Positions 1 through 8,526 of a stretch of 64,000 nt of DNA are shown here, one piece after another. The notes below the pieces were generated by a model. The model ran no database searches. It was not told the DNA's origin and saw only the letters and a list, made by a program, of their open reading frames with translations. Source of the DNA: Defluviitalea saccharophila (lineage in GTDB: Bacteria > Bacillota > Clostridia > Lachnospirales > Defluviitaleaceae); contig NZ_CP121687.1 in NCBI RefSeq assembly GCF_038396635.1, positions 1,550,001 through 1,614,000 of the forward strand, given 5' to 3'. Made by a program: the position numbers and the translations under genes. How positions within the stretch are numbered: the stretch's first letter is position 1; every line of letters begins with the position of its first letter.

Positions 1-242
1 TCTACCATGTCCTGCTGTATTTCCTTATATTCAGTGCTGTCCATAGAGCGACTGTCGATCACCTTTTGCAGCTTCTCACTGTCTATCACCCCTATAGCTT
101 CACTGACAGTATTTTTTAAATCTGCCTGTAATTTCGAAAACATTGACCTAAAAATCCAAACGTTTACGCCTATAAAAAGAACCATCGCAAGAAGCGCTAT
201 TGACACAACCATTTTTAAAATCTTTACACCTATTTTACTCAT
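1..242 (-). CDS. Chemoreceptor-like membrane protein, N-terminal part (cut by window edge)
   Basis: Only the first 80 codons are visible; the gene runs off the left edge. The ATG at 242 follows a good ribosome site (GAGGTGGG, 5 nt upstream). The protein starts MSKIGVKILK, then has one hydrophobic membrane helix at about residues 8-31, then a polar stretch with charged helices. This layout (short basic N-terminus, membrane helix, extracellular sensor start) is typical of methyl-accepting chemotaxis proteins or sensor kinases. The signalling part that would decide is outside the window, so the call is an inference. Flagellar genes elsewhere in the window fit a motile cell. Confidence 0.55.
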   Translation of the reverse strand, partial: MSKIGVKILKMVVSIALLAMVLFIGVNVWIFRSMFSKLQADLKNTVSEAIGVIDSEKLQKVIDSRSMDSTEYKEIQQDMV

Positions 243-285
243 AACCCACCTCATCTCATTATTAGCGCTACTAAGTTTTCGATTA

Positions 286-313
286 ATTATACCATATTTC
301 GTGTCAATACCAA
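286..313 (-). promoter_or_regulatory. Candidate sigma-A promoter for the chemoreceptor-like gene
   Basis: Reading the minus strand, TTGGTA and TATAAT are separated by 16 nt, and the -10 box is preceded by TG with one base between (extended -10). It lies about 45 bp upstream of the ATG at 242. Confidence 0.5.
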
Positions 314-452
314 ACAACTTAAGAATATTTTAACATTTTATTTGTGAATTTTTGCTATTTATGTATTATTTCTTTGAATTTATTAGAGTTTTATCTCATA
401 ATGATAATGCTTTAATTTAATTGACAATTAATATCCCCACAAATAGTATATA

Positions 453-486
453 AAAAATCGCCAAGGATTGTTCCTTGACGATTTTA
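453..486 (-). terminator. Intrinsic terminator after the lipoprotein gene
   Basis: On the minus strand a 12-13 bp stem with one mismatch (arms GTCAAGGA and TCCTTGGC at the core, loop ACAA) is followed directly by a run of T. It starts 8 nt after the stop codon at 494. Confidence 0.85.
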
Positions 487-493
487 ACCTCTT

Positions 494-934
494 TTATTGT
501 TCATAAGTCTCACTAACTTTAGTAACTAAATCAGGCATTGCCCCTAAAATAACCTGATACTGCTCCACAACGGCATCCATATTCTCTTTGGAAATCTCCC
601 CATACTCGCTTGGATCTTCCACACCGTGTTTCCCGGCATCAATTAAAGCATAAACGGTATTTAGCTCCTGAACCGTAGTCTCATCAGCTTCCCATCCATT
701 TTCTATGGCCAATGCAGCCGCTTGATTATACAAAGGTTCCAGTTCAGCCAGTACATCAGAAATTGCCTGTATATGTTCTCTTGTCACATTCTCATAAGGC
801 CATTCGGTTTCCTCTGTACTGTTTACCCCAGGAGTTGTATTCGTTTCTTCCCCCTCCTGGTTATCTGCTCCTCCACAGGCTGCAATGCTCAACATCATTA
901 CAATCGCCATCATTAATACCAATAATTTTTTCAT
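494..934 (-). CDS. Small secreted lipoprotein of unknown function
   Basis: The 146-residue protein begins MKKLLVLMMA with a hydrophobic signal segment and a lipobox (IAAC) at about residue 20, so it should be lipid-anchored outside the membrane. The mature part is acidic, low-complexity at first (Glu/Thr-rich), then helical. The start at 934 was chosen over an ATG 6 codons upstream because GGAGG lies 7 nt before it. It stands alone with its own terminator. An AGGGA/TCCCT hairpin lies in its upstream region. I do not recognise a specific family. Confidence 0.8.
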   Translation of the reverse strand: MKKLLVLMMAIVMMLSIAACGGADNQEGEETNTTPGVNSTEETEWPYENVTREHIQAISDVLAELEPLYNQAAALAIENGWEADETTVQELNTVYALIDAGKHGVEDPSEYGEISKENMDAVVEQYQVILGAMPDLVTKVSETYEQ

Positions 935-1025
935 GATAAGTCCTCCATTCAAGTATATGTAATGTACAGGGAGTATTCCCTAGCATTTAAAGTACCATAT
1001 AATCTTCTTTAAAAACCGTCCGCTG

Positions 1026-1064
1026 CATGAAACATGATTTTTTCGACATGAAGCATGATTTTTT
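1026..1064. repeat. Tandem direct repeat, 18 bp twice, 21-bp period
   Basis: Two copies of CATGAARCATGATTTTTT begin at 1026 and 1047 and differ by one base. Each copy carries CATG-N3-CATG. A 21-bp period is two helical turns, as expected for side-by-side protein binding. It lies about 90 bp upstream of the lipoprotein gene. The gap from 935 to 1404 has no recognised gene; its other contents are listed separately. Confidence 0.6.
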
Positions 1065-1088
1065 TACAGCAATATGGAAAGTGCTATT

Positions 1089-1250
1089 TCAATTTTGCCT
1101 TGAATAAGAATCTAAATCTATTAAATTGCGCCTATGCTGGGTAGCATCAAGGAAGCATTTGGCTTGTGAAACCCTTTCGCTGAGCACGATCGGCAAAGTC
1201 AACAAAATACAATATGCACGAGTGTACATCCGGCCCGTAGGACTTTTCAT
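1089..1250 (-). other. Unexplained 53-codon reading frame, possible small protein or multicopy element
   Basis: An ATG at 1250 opens a 53-residue frame ending TGA at 1089. It begins MKSPTGRMYT and ends SYSRQN, with a hydrophobic middle (LLTLPIVLS). The stretch is visibly richer in G and C than its surroundings. No Shine-Dalgarno site stands before the ATG; instead the ATG sits in the arm of a perfect inverted repeat (1249-1284). The wording of the frame resembles short frames I have seen repeatedly in clostridial genomes, but that is an unverified memory. It may be a repeated or structural RNA element rather than a translated gene. Confidence 0.35.
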
Positions 1251-1284
1251 TTCATAGGAAATTAGGAGAAATTTCCTATGAAAT
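1249..1284. repeat. Perfect 15-bp inverted repeat
   Basis: The arms ATTTCATAGGAAATT (1249-1263) and AATTTCCTATGAAAT (1270-1284) match exactly around a 6-nt loop. No T-run follows it on the minus strand, so it is not a simple terminator for the gene at 1405, which has its own terminator immediately to the right. It could be the end of a small mobile or repeated element. Confidence 0.8.
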
Positions 1285-1323
1285 AAAAAAAGCTTTCATT
1301 CCTAAAAATAGGGACAAAAGCTT
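1285..1323 (-). terminator. Intrinsic terminator after the 77-residue gene
   Basis: Arms AAGCTTT and AAAGCTT, with an inner CCTA/TAGG pairing, are followed on the minus strand by seven T. It lies about 80 nt after the stop codon at 1405. Confidence 0.75.
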
Positions 1324-1404
1324 AAAACTCTTGTTCATAATTTTACTTAATATATATTAAAACCATGCTGTCATTAAATATAAATATTATCTATATACTA
1401 TTTG

Positions 1405-1638
1405 TTAGCCTCTCATAAGAAAACCTATGAGTTTATCAAGATCTTCCGGTTCATATGCGATAATTTCCATTTCTGAAATGGTTAAATCACTAAAAATCTT
1501 AGTAAATGAAACATATTGAGATAACTTTGACTTTAAGTTTAATCTGTCTCCTTCAGCTGTTACTAATTCAACCTTTCCTTTACATTGATCCACAACTTCA
1601 AAAAATTTATCTACATCTTTTATGTTGGTTATTTTCAT
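1405..1638 (-). CDS. Small conserved clostridial protein, function unknown
   Basis: A 77-residue soluble, acidic protein beginning MKITNIKDVD with no signal or membrane segment. The ATG has a strong ribosome site (AAAGGAGG, 8-9 nt upstream), so it is very probably translated. It has an LNLKSKLSQYVSF segment followed by an acidic helical end. I recall close relatives in Clostridia carrying an automatic 'polyA polymerase' label, for which nothing in this sequence gives support. It stands alone between two terminators and follows rpsI. Confidence 0.75.
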   Translation of the reverse strand: MKITNIKDVDKFFEVVDQCKGKVELVTAEGDRLNLKSKLSQYVSFTKIFSDLTISEMEIIAYEPEDLDKLIGFLMRG

Positions 1639-1792
1639 AGATAACTACCTCCTTTACATTATAACCACTTTTATTTTATCATTTATTTCAAAAAATATCC
1701 ACTTTTATATATGTATTTTAATAAATAATTATAACTTTTAAATTTATAATACCTAACTTTATTTTCAAGACTATCAGATATCCGTATTCATC

Positions 1793-1828
1793 AAAAAACC
1801 GCCAATGGGATTTTTCCCACCGGCGGTT
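1793..1828 (-). terminator. Intrinsic terminator of the rplM-rpsI unit
   Basis: On the minus strand the arms AACCGCCGGTGGGA and TCCCATTGGCGGTT (one G-T pair) enclose a 4-nt loop and are followed by TTTT. Confidence 0.9.
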
Positions 1829-1889
1829 GATTTCCTCCACAAACAAACTTTGTAACTTTGAACAAACTTGTTTGTAAGTTGACAAAATA

Positions 1890-2282
1890 TTATCTCTTTG
1901 AGAATTGAGGAGCTCTTCTTGCTGCTTTGAGTCCGTATTTCTTTCTTTCTTTCATTCTTGGGTCTCTTGTTAAGAAACCTGCTTTTTTAAGAGCTGGTCT
2001 AAGTTCAGCATCTGCTTGTAAAAGTGCTCTTGAAATTCCGTGACGGATTGCACCAGCTTGACCTGTGTATCCACCACCATGTACAGTTACTAATACGTCA
2101 AATTTGCTTAATGTATCTGTTAATACTAAAGGTTGTTTTGCGATAACCTTTAAAGTTTCTAATCCAAAATATTCATCGATGTCTCTTTTATTTATTTTAA
2201 AGTTTCCATTTCCAGGTACTAAATATACTCTTGCGATTGATTTTTTTCTTCTACCTGTTCCATAATATCTTACTTCAGCCAT
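1890..2282 (-). CDS. rpsI: 30S ribosomal protein S9
   Basis: 130 residues, the normal length for S9. It opens with the S9 signature [10 protein letters not shown] and ends with the basic tail APQFSKR, which reaches the ribosomal P site. It sits 23 nt after rplM, as in most bacteria, and the pair has its own promoter and terminator. Confidence 0.98.
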   Translation of the reverse strand: MAEVRYYGTGRRKKSIARVYLVPGNGNFKINKRDIDEYFGLETLKVIAKQPLVLTDTLSKFDVLVTVHGGGYTGQAGAIRHGISRALLQADAELRPALKKAGFLTRDPRMKERKKYGLKAARRAPQFSKR

Positions 2283-2305
2283 TCAGATATCCTCCCTTCG
2301 CTTCC

Positions 2306-2743
2306 TTAAAATTTGATTTCTAATACTTCTGGTTTTTGAGCTGCATGGTTGTGTTCAGCATCTCTATACACACGAAGTTTTTTAATCATTTGTCTTCCTA
2401 AGCTATTTTTAGGAAGCATACCTTTAATTGCTTGGTAAACAGCTTTTTCTGGTTTTGTTGCCATAAGATCTCTATATTTTACTTCTCTTAATCCACCAGG
2501 ATGTCCTGTATGATATCTGAAATATTTTTGGTCTAATTTCTTTCCTGTTAATTTAACGTCTTTTGCATTGATGATGATTACATGATCTCCGGTATCTACA
2601 TGAGGTGTATAAGTAGGCTTATGTTTTCCACGAAGAATCTTAGCAACTTCGGAAGCCAAACGTCCTAAAGTCATGTCTTTTGCATCAACAACATACCATT
2701 TTCTTTCGATTGTTTCAGCTTTCGCCATATATGTTGTATTCAT
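2306..2743 (-). CDS. rplM: 50S ribosomal protein L13
   Basis: 145 residues with the L13 core [18 protein letters not shown] and the later [10 protein letters not shown] motif. L13 is an early 23S rRNA assembly protein. The ATG start has AAGGAGGG 7-8 nt upstream. It is the first gene of a two-gene unit with rpsI, transcribed from a consensus promoter about 90 bp upstream through a hairpin leader. Confidence 0.98.
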   Translation of the reverse strand: MNTTYMAKAETIERKWYVVDAKDMTLGRLASEVAKILRGKHKPTYTPHVDTGDHVIIINAKDVKLTGKKLDQKYFRYHTGHPGGLREVKYRDLMATKPEKAVYQAIKGMLPKNSLGRQMIKKLRVYRDAEHNHAAQKPEVLEIKF

Positions 2744-2782
2744 TACATACCCTCCTTAATTCTTACAGTGTTCACGTCTCTA

Positions 2783-2811
2783 TTTAAAATCCGGGGCTAA
2801 GGGATTTTAAA
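2783..2811 (-). promoter_or_regulatory. Leader hairpin before rplM, candidate L13 autoregulatory site
   Basis: A perfect 10-bp stem (TTTAAAATCC with GGATTTTAAA) and a 9-nt loop lie in the roughly 80-nt untranslated leader. L13 leaders that respond to the protein are known in Firmicutes; here the assignment rests only on position and fold. Confidence 0.5.
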
Positions 2812-2833
2812 GTGGCATAATTACACAAAAACC

Positions 2834-2862
2834 ATTATAGTACATCCACCCTGGCGTGTCAA
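2834..2862 (-). promoter_or_regulatory. Consensus sigma-A promoter for rplM-rpsI
   Basis: Minus strand TTGACA, 17-nt spacer, TATAAT: a perfect match to consensus. Confidence 0.92.
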
Positions 2863-2894
2863 GGAATATATTTTTATTAGAGGTTTTTTCCACC

Positions 2895-3644
2895 TCAAAT
2901 TTCATAATTTATTTCTATCAATGTCAATCCTTGGGGCGGTGCCGTTTTTCCTGCTAAATTGCGGTTTTTAGATAAAATAATATCTTTAATATCTGAAGGT
3001 TCTTTCTTTCCTATACCTATTTCGATTAAAGTTCCTGCCATAATACGGACCATATTGTATAAAAATCCGTTGCCAGCTACTTTAAAGGTTATAAATGGAC
3101 TCTGTTTCTGTACAGAAGCCTCATATATTGTCCTTATAGTTGTTTTTACTGAACTTCCTGCAGAACAAAAAGCTGCAAAATCATGAGTTCCAACAAAATG
3201 CTGTGCTGCTTCATTCATTGCATGAATATCTAAATCAGAAGATATAAATGCACTGATGTTCCTATATTGAGGAATTTGAAATTTCTCATTTAAGATTCGG
3301 TAATGATAAGTTTTTTTAATTGCACTATAACGCGGGTGAAAATCTTCTGGAACTTCTTTTGCATCCCTAATGACGATATCTTCCGGAAGAACCGAGTTTA
3401 GTGCGTAAGGAATTCTATCTACAGGAATATTCGTGTCTACGTGGATTAAGCCTCTCTGTCCTAAAGCATGTACTCCTGTGTCTGTTCTGCTGGCTCCAAT
3501 TACTTTTAAATTTTGTCTGAATATCTTATAGCATGCTTCTTCTATTTTTTCTTGTATGCCTATGCCGTTATGCTGTCGCTGCCATCCATTATAATTGGTG
3601 CCGTCATATGCAATGGTAAGTAGAATGTTTTTCAATTGAAACAC
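2895..3644 (-). CDS. truA: tRNA pseudouridine(38-40) synthase TruA
   Basis: Makes pseudouridine at positions 38-40 of the tRNA anticodon arm. The 249-residue protein has the catalytic motif SRTDTGVHA (catalytic Asp at about residue 55) and the start ILLTIAYDGTNYNGW typical of TruA. The GTG at 3644 is chosen because AAAGGA precedes it by about 5 nt and it gives the usual length; a longer frame would run far into ecfT. A TTG three codons later is the alternative. Last gene of the rplQ-ecfA1-ecfA2-ecfT block, 14 nt after ecfT. Confidence 0.95.
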   Translation of the reverse strand: MFQLKNILLTIAYDGTNYNGWQRQHNGIGIQEKIEEACYKIFRQNLKVIGASRTDTGVHALGQRGLIHVDTNIPVDRIPYALNSVLPEDIVIRDAKEVPEDFHPRYSAIKKTYHYRILNEKFQIPQYRNISAFISSDLDIHAMNEAAQHFVGTHDFAAFCSAGSSVKTTIRTIYEASVQKQSPFITFKVAGNGFLYNMVRIMAGTLIEIGIGKKEPSDIKDIILSKNRNLAGKTAPPQGLTLIEINYEI

Positions 3645-3658
3645 ACCATTCCTTTTGA

Positions 3659-4459
3659 CTATATAAAGTGGATCATAATCATTGCCGCTGTGAAAATGGT
3701 CATTACACCTATAGCAACATAATCCTGCTTTTCTATAACGAGCTGTTTCATTCTTGTTCTGTTTTCCCCGCCACGATAGCATCTTGCCTCCATTGCCATC
3801 GCCAATTCATCCGCTCTTCTAAAAGCTGAAATAAACAGGGGTACTAAAAGAGGAATCATGCTTTTTGCTCTTTTTACGATTCCACCACTTTCAAAATCCG
3901 CTCCCCTTGCCATTTGAGCCTTCATGATTTTATCTGTTTCTTCTAAAAGAATAGGGATAAAGCGAAGGGCAATGGTCATCATCATGGCTATTTCGTGAGC
4001 AGGAATTCCAATCTTTTTATACGGATTTAAAAGACTTTCTATCCCATCTGTTAACTGAATTGGTGATGTTGTAAGGGTTAATATGGATGAACCTATAATA
4101 AGAAAGATTAAGCGAATCGCCATTAATCCTGCCAGGTAAAGCCCTTCTCCGGTTATACGAAGACTTTTATATTGCCAAAGGATAGTTTCACCTGGTGTCA
4201 TAAAAATATTTAAGGCTACGGTTATTAAGATGATAACAAAAATAGCCTTTAAACCTTTTAACATAAACTTAACAGGTACTTTGGATATTGCAATAATACA
4301 GGCTAGAAATACAAATGTCATAGCATACCCAATATATCTGTTGGCAATGAATAATGCAATAATAAAGACAAATGTTGATACAATCTTTACCCTTGGATCG
4401 AGTCTGTGAATCCAGGAATCTGTTGGGTAATATTGTCCAATAGTAATATCTCTAAGCAT
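3659..4459 (-). CDS. ecfT: ECF transporter transmembrane protein EcfT
   Basis: 266-residue membrane scaffold of a group II energy-coupling-factor vitamin transporter. It has about five hydrophobic segments and the two coupling motifs of the family: ARG in MARGADF (about residue 185) and ARCYRGG near residue 226, which contact the two ATPases. It follows ecfA2 by 8 nt. The substrate-binding S subunits are not in the window, so the transported vitamins cannot be named. Confidence 0.95.
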   Translation of the reverse strand: MLRDITIGQYYPTDSWIHRLDPRVKIVSTFVFIIALFIANRYIGYAMTFVFLACIIAISKVPVKFMLKGLKAIFVIILITVALNIFMTPGETILWQYKSLRITGEGLYLAGLMAIRLIFLIIGSSILTLTTSPIQLTDGIESLLNPYKKIGIPAHEIAMMMTIALRFIPILLEETDKIMKAQMARGADFESGGIVKRAKSMIPLLVPLFISAFRRADELAMAMEARCYRGGENRTRMKQLVIEKQDYVAIGVMTIFTAAMIMIHFI

Positions 4460-4467
4460 GTTTACAC

Positions 4468-5322
4468 CTACTTCTGTTTTTTCAATAAGGCTGCTAATGC
4501 TTTAGCGCCTTCTTCAACTGTTAATATATTGGTAGAGACATCAAGGCCTTTTTGCTGTAACGCTTTCATGATATACATAATTTGTGGAGCCGCAAGACCC
4601 ATTTTTTCTAATTGCTCTGCATGTTCAAAGACACTGCCTGGGGCACCGTCTAATGCAACGCTTCCTCTATGCATAACGATGATTCTATCTACGAGCTTTG
4701 CGATATCTTCCATGCTGTGGGATACTAAAATAACCGTAATCCCTAAGGATTTATGAAGCATTTGTATCTGTCCTAATATCTCATCTCTTCCTCTGGGATC
4801 AAGACCTGCCGTTGGTTCATCGAGAACCAAAACTTCAGGCTTCATAGCGAGAACACCAGCAATGGCTACCCTTCTTTTTTGTCCCCCGGAAAGTTCAAAA
4901 GGAGACTTTCCATACATTTCTTCTTTAATGCCCACCATGCTTAAGGCTTCTCTTACTCTATGTTCTACCTCATCCTTTGGTAAGCCCATATTCTCAGGTC
5001 CAAAAGCGACATCCTTAAAAATCGTCATTTCAAAAAGCTGATGCTCCGGATATTGAAAAACAAGCCCTACTTTTTGACGAATTTCTTTTAGGGATGTATT
5101 TTTATCACTTATATTTTGACCAAGAATAGTAATTTCTCCGCTGGTCGGCTTAAGAAGTCCGTTAAAATGTTGGATAAGGGTAGATTTGCCTGAGCCTGTG
5201 TGCCCTATAAGCCCGACAAATTGCCCTTTTTCTATATGAAGATTAATATTTTTAAGGGCAGTTTTTTCAAAAGGTGTCCCTTGACTATAAACGTGACTTA
5301 CTTCTTTAAACTTAATTGACAT
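4468..5322 (-). CDS. ecfA2: ECF transporter ATPase EcfA2
   Basis: 284-residue ABC ATPase. Walker A is GHTGSGKST near residue 37, followed by [11 protein letters not shown] (Q-loop), the signature LSGGQKRR and Walker [13 protein letters not shown] with a switch His in LVSHSMED. With EcfA1 it forms the heterodimer that drives EcfT. Its start lies 25 nt inside the end of ecfA1, so the two are translationally coupled. The GTGGTGGA element before the ATG serves as ribosome site. Confidence 0.96.
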   Translation of the reverse strand: MSIKFKEVSHVYSQGTPFEKTALKNINLHIEKGQFVGLIGHTGSGKSTLIQHFNGLLKPTSGEITILGQNISDKNTSLKEIRQKVGLVFQYPEHQLFEMTIFKDVAFGPENMGLPKDEVEHRVREALSMVGIKEEMYGKSPFELSGGQKRRVAIAGVLAMKPEVLVLDEPTAGLDPRGRDEILGQIQMLHKSLGITVILVSHSMEDIAKLVDRIIVMHRGSVALDGAPGSVFEHAEQLEKMGLAAPQIMYIMKALQQKGLDVSTNILTVEEGAKALAALLKKQK

Positions 5323-6179
5323 ATCGCATCCACCACTTCTTCTATCGTAAGTATTTCTGTAGAAATATCAATCCCTTGCTTCTGCATATAATATGCCAGC
5401 TCGGTTACCTGAGGAACATCTAAGCCCAGATTCTTTAACGTTTCTACCTGACTAAAGATTTCTTTTGGAGTGCCATCCATTACAATTTTCCCATGATCCA
5501 TCACCACAACTCGATCTGCATGGATAGCTTCTTCCATGTAGTGTGTAATATGAATAATGGTTATGTTTTCTTCTTTATTCAGCCGATGTATGGTTTCCAT
5601 GACTTCTTTTCGGCCTACCGGATCTAACATAGCCGTTGGCTCATCTAATATGATGCATTCTGGTCTCATGGCCATTACGCCTGCAATAGCGATTCTCTGC
5701 TTTTGTCCCCCGGATAATAAATTAGGGGAATGGGTCATATATTCCGTCATTTGAACAGCTGCAAGTGCTTCATTGACACGGTTTCTGATTTTTTCTGGTT
5801 TTACTCCCAGGTTTTCAGGTCCAAAGGCAACATCTTCCTCTACGATTGCTGCGATGATTTGATTGTCGGGATTTTGAAAAACCATCCCGGCATTTTGACG
5901 AATATTCCAAAGGTTTCGCTCGTCCTTTGTGTCCATTCCTTTAATAAGAAGCGTTCCTCCTGTAGGATGCAAAATAGCATTCATATGCTTTGCCAATGTA
6001 GATTTGCCTGAACCGTTATGTCCCAATATAACGACAAATTGACCTTTTTCTATTTCTATATTCAAATTGTCTAATGCTCTAAAGGTATTTTCTATTTCAC
6101 CCTTTTCATTATGGGTGAAATACTCATAAACAAGACCTTTTCCTGTTACGATTTTTTCCATATATTCACCAGCCTTCAT
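5298..6179 (-). CDS. ecfA1: ECF transporter ATPase EcfA1
   Basis: 293-residue ABC ATPase with Walker [11 protein letters not shown]-loop VFQNPDNQ, signature LSGGQKQR and Walker [12 protein letters not shown]. The two ATPases differ in their Q-loop surroundings, as expected for EcfA1 and EcfA2. The ATG at 6179 has AAGGA 7 nt upstream; an ATG 7 codons earlier lacks a site, and one 6 codons later (MEKIV) is a weaker option. The set lies directly after rplQ, the classic position in Firmicutes. Confidence 0.95.
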   Translation of the reverse strand: MKAGEYMEKIVTGKGLVYEYFTHNEKGEIENTFRALDNLNIEIEKGQFVVILGHNGSGKSTLAKHMNAILHPTGGTLLIKGMDTKDERNLWNIRQNAGMVFQNPDNQIIAAIVEEDVAFGPENLGVKPEKIRNRVNEALAAVQMTEYMTHSPNLLSGGQKQRIAIAGVMAMRPECIILDEPTAMLDPVGRKEVMETIHRLNKEENITIIHITHYMEEAIHADRVVVMDHGKIVMDGTPKEIFSQVETLKNLGLDVPQVTELAYYMQKQGIDISTEILTIEEVVDAICQLSLKK

Positions 6180-6201
6180 GATCAATCCTTCATAACTCAA
6201 A

Positions 6202-6234
6202 ATTGATTATTCTTCTTGCACATAAATAATCAAT
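6202..6234 (-). promoter_or_regulatory. Hairpin between rplQ and ecfA1
   Basis: A perfect 10-bp stem (ATTGATTATT with AATAATCAAT) encloses a 13-nt loop. No T-run follows; it ends about 22 bp before the ecfA1 start. Role unknown. Confidence 0.45.
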
Positions 6235-6258
6235 CTTCAATTATGAAATATACACATA

Positions 6259-6288
6259 TAGGGATTAAGAAGAAATTCTTAATCCCTA
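6259..6288 (-). promoter_or_regulatory. Hairpin after rplQ, possible weak terminator or processing site
   Basis: Perfect 13-bp stem (TAGGGATTAAGAA with TTCTTAATCCCTA) around a 4-nt loop, 9 nt after the rplQ stop. It lacks a clear T-run, so it may slow or protect the transcript end rather than stop it cleanly. Confidence 0.5.
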
Positions 6289-6297
6289 CGTATATGA

Positions 6298-6828
6298 TTA
6301 TACTAATTCAATAATTACTTCTTCTGCACCGTCACCTTTACGAGGTCCGATTTTGATGATTCTTGTATATCCACCATTACGGTCTGCATATTTAGGTGCT
6401 ATATCGTTGAATAGTTTTTCAACCATATCCACTTTTTTAGTGTTCTTTCTTTTCTTCACATCGCTAGTTTCTGTTACAGGGTATAATACCTTTAACATTT
6501 GTCTTCTAGCATGAAGGCGAGAAGCGTTGTCTTTTTTGATTGTCTTTTCCACTTCATCAAAAACAGTCACTTTCTTGCCATTAACCACTTCTTTTACGCG
6601 GTTTCCTTTTGCATCTTTTCTTGCTACTTTAGCTTTAACGCTTACTTCAGTAAAGTTATCCTTTTCTTTTACAGCAAGGGTGATGAGCTTCTCAGCAATC
6701 TTTCTAACTTCTTTTGCTTTTTGCTCTGTTGTTCTAATTTTGCCATGATATAATAAATTGGTCACTTGGTTTCTCAAGAGCGCTTTACGCTGAGATGAAG
6801 TGCGTCCTAACTTTCTGTATCCAGCCAT
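6298..6828 (-). CDS. rplQ: 50S ribosomal protein L17, long form
   Basis: Begins with the L17 signature [20 protein letters not shown] and ends with the family's [16 protein letters not shown]. At 176 residues it is about 55-60 residues longer than the common form. The extra charged segment is at about residues 58-115 (Lys/Glu-rich, including [10 protein letters not shown]). Insertions here occur in some Clostridia. Last gene of the alpha block, 33 nt after rpoA. Confidence 0.96.
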   Translation of the reverse strand: MAGYRKLGRTSSQRKALLRNQVTNLLYHGKIRTTEQKAKEVRKIAEKLITLAVKEKDNFTEVSVKAKVARKDAKGNRVKEVVNGKKVTVFDEVEKTIKKDNASRLHARRQMLKVLYPVTETSDVKKRKNTKKVDMVEKLFNDIAPKYADRNGGYTRIIKIGPRKGDGAEEVIIELV

Positions 6829-6861
6829 TGTTCAACCTCCTTTTCATGAATATCAACGAGT

Positions 6862-7821
6862 TTAGTCATCACTGGGCTTTAATGAAAATCCTAAGTCAGC
6901 CAGTTTGTTCAGAACTTCTTCTAATGATTTGCGTCCTAAGTTGCGGACTTTCATCATTTCTTCTTCTGTGCGGTTAGTTAAGTCTTCAACTGTATTAATA
7001 CCTGCTCGTTTTAAACAGTTATAAGAACGCACAGATAAATCCAGTTCTTCTATACTCATTTCTAACACTTTTTCTTTTTTGTCTTCTTCTTTTTCCACCA
7101 TTACTTCTACATTTTTTGCATTTTCAGACAGATTAATGAACAAATTGAGATGTTCACTTAATACTTTGGCTCCCAGGCTAATTGCTTCGTCCGGTTTCTT
7201 AGTGCCGTTGGTCCATACTTCTAAAGTCAATTTATCGTAATCGGTAATTTGACCTACTCTAGTATTTTCAACAGTAAAATTAACCCTTCTTACAGGGGTA
7301 AAGATAGAATCTACAGGTATTACCCCTATGGGCTGGTCTTTTCTTTTGTTTCTGTCCGCACTTACATAGCCTCTGCCTTTTACAATTGTCATTTCCATAA
7401 ATAACTTACTATCAGGTCCGCCACTTAAAGTAGCAATATGAAGATCAGGATTTAAGATCTCGATATCTGAATCCACCTTAATATCTGCAGCCGTAACAAC
7501 ACCTTCGCCCTCAGCTTCAATATAGGCAATTTTTGTATCATTACTGTCACTAAGGCTTTTAATATCTAAGTTCTTAATGTTTAAGATGATCTCTGTTACA
7601 TCTTCTTTTACTCCAGGAATTGTGCTGAATTCATGGAGTACGTTTTCAATCTTCACACTGCTTACTGCAGCACCCGGAAGAGAAGAAAGGAGTATTCTTC
7701 TTAGACTATTTCCAAGAGTTGTTCCGTATCCTCTTTCAAGAGGCTCAACAACAAAACGTCCGTATTTTCCATCTTCTGATAGTTCGGCAATTTCAATGCG
7801 AGGTTTTTCAAATTCAAACAC
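6862..7821 (-). CDS. rpoA: RNA polymerase alpha subunit
   Basis: 319 residues. The N-terminal dimerisation domain includes [20 protein letters not shown]; the C-terminal DNA/activator-binding domain includes [13 protein letters not shown]. The start is GTG at 7821, with AAGGAGGG 8 nt upstream, giving [10 protein letters not shown] as in relatives. It lies between rpsD and rplQ in the alpha operon. Confidence 0.98.
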   Translation of the reverse strand: MFEFEKPRIEIAELSEDGKYGRFVVEPLERGYGTTLGNSLRRILLSSLPGAAVSSVKIENVLHEFSTIPGVKEDVTEIILNIKNLDIKSLSDSNDTKIAYIEAEGEGVVTAADIKVDSDIEILNPDLHIATLSGGPDSKLFMEMTIVKGRGYVSADRNKRKDQPIGVIPVDSIFTPVRRVNFTVENTRVGQITDYDKLTLEVWTNGTKKPDEAISLGAKVLSEHLNLFINLSENAKNVEVMVEKEEDKKEKVLEMSIEELDLSVRSYNCLKRAGINTVEDLTNRTEEEMMKVRNLGRKSLEEVLNKLADLGFSLKPSDD

Positions 7822-7879
7822 CCGATAAACCCTCCTTTTTGGTTTTTAATCATACTGAGGGTGATAATTATTCTACTAA

Positions 7880-8506
7880 CTATTTGGAATATAACTCTAC
7901 GATAAGTGTTTCTTGAATTTCAACATCGATTTGATCTCTGTTTGGTACAGAAACAATTTTACCGCTTAAGTTATCTTTATCAGCTTGAAGCCATTCGGGT
8001 ACAAGTCTAGATCCTGTTGTTTCAACGATATCCTTAAATCTTTGTAAGGATTTGGAATCTTCTTTGATTTCAATAACATCTCCAACTCTTACTTGGTAAG
8101 ATGGAATGTTTACTCTCTTGCCATTTACTAAAATATGGTTGTGACGAACTACTTGTCTAGCTTCTGTTCTAGAACGTCCATATCCTAAACGATAAACTAC
8201 GTTATCCAATCTTAGCTCTAACAAGCGAAGCAAGTTTTCCCCTGTGATTCCAGGAGTACGATCAGCTTCTTCAAAGTAATTAGCAAATTGTGTTTCAAGA
8301 ACGCCATAAATTCTTTTAGCTTTTTGCTTTTCACGAAGCTGAAGTCCATATTCAGACAATTTCTTTCTATTTTGACCATGTTGTCCTGGAGCGTAAGGTC
8401 TTCTGTCTACAGGACATTTTGGTGAAAAACATTTATCTCCTTTTAAATACAGCTTCTGCCCTTCTCTGCGGCATAATCTGCATACAGGTCCGATATATCT
8501 AGCCAT
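7880..8506 (-). CDS. rpsD: 30S ribosomal protein S4 (zinc-binding form)
   Basis: 208 residues, a primary 16S rRNA binder. Cys9, Cys12, Cys26 and Cys31 form a zinc site, the cysteine-containing version of S4. The S4 RNA-binding domain ([20 protein letters not shown]) is intact. In contrast to Bacillus, rpsD sits inside the alpha operon between rpsK and rpoA. Confidence 0.98.
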   Translation of the reverse strand: MARYIGPVCRLCRREGQKLYLKGDKCFSPKCPVDRRPYAPGQHGQNRKKLSEYGLQLREKQKAKRIYGVLETQFANYFEEADRTPGITGENLLRLLELRLDNVVYRLGYGRSRTEARQVVRHNHILVNGKRVNIPSYQVRVGDVIEIKEDSKSLQRFKDIVETTGSRLVPEWLQADKDNLSGKIVSVPNRDQIDVEIQETLIVELYSK

Positions 8507-8526
8507 TAAGTTTACACCTCCTAAAA

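Noticed and set aside
7-333. Plus-strand 108-codon frame at the left edge
   Set aside because: It is antisense to the chemoreceptor-like gene, which has a good ribosome site and promoter on the other strand; the plus frame has neither a motif nor a ribosome site.
1405-1638. Calling the 77-residue protein a polyA polymerase
   Set aside because: It is far too short and has no nucleotidyltransferase motif; the label is a known type of propagated misannotation as far as I recall.
2895-3782. Longer start for truA at 3782
   Set aside because: It would overlap ecfT by more than 120 nt and add residues unlike TruA; a GTG with a ribosome site at 3644 gives the family length.
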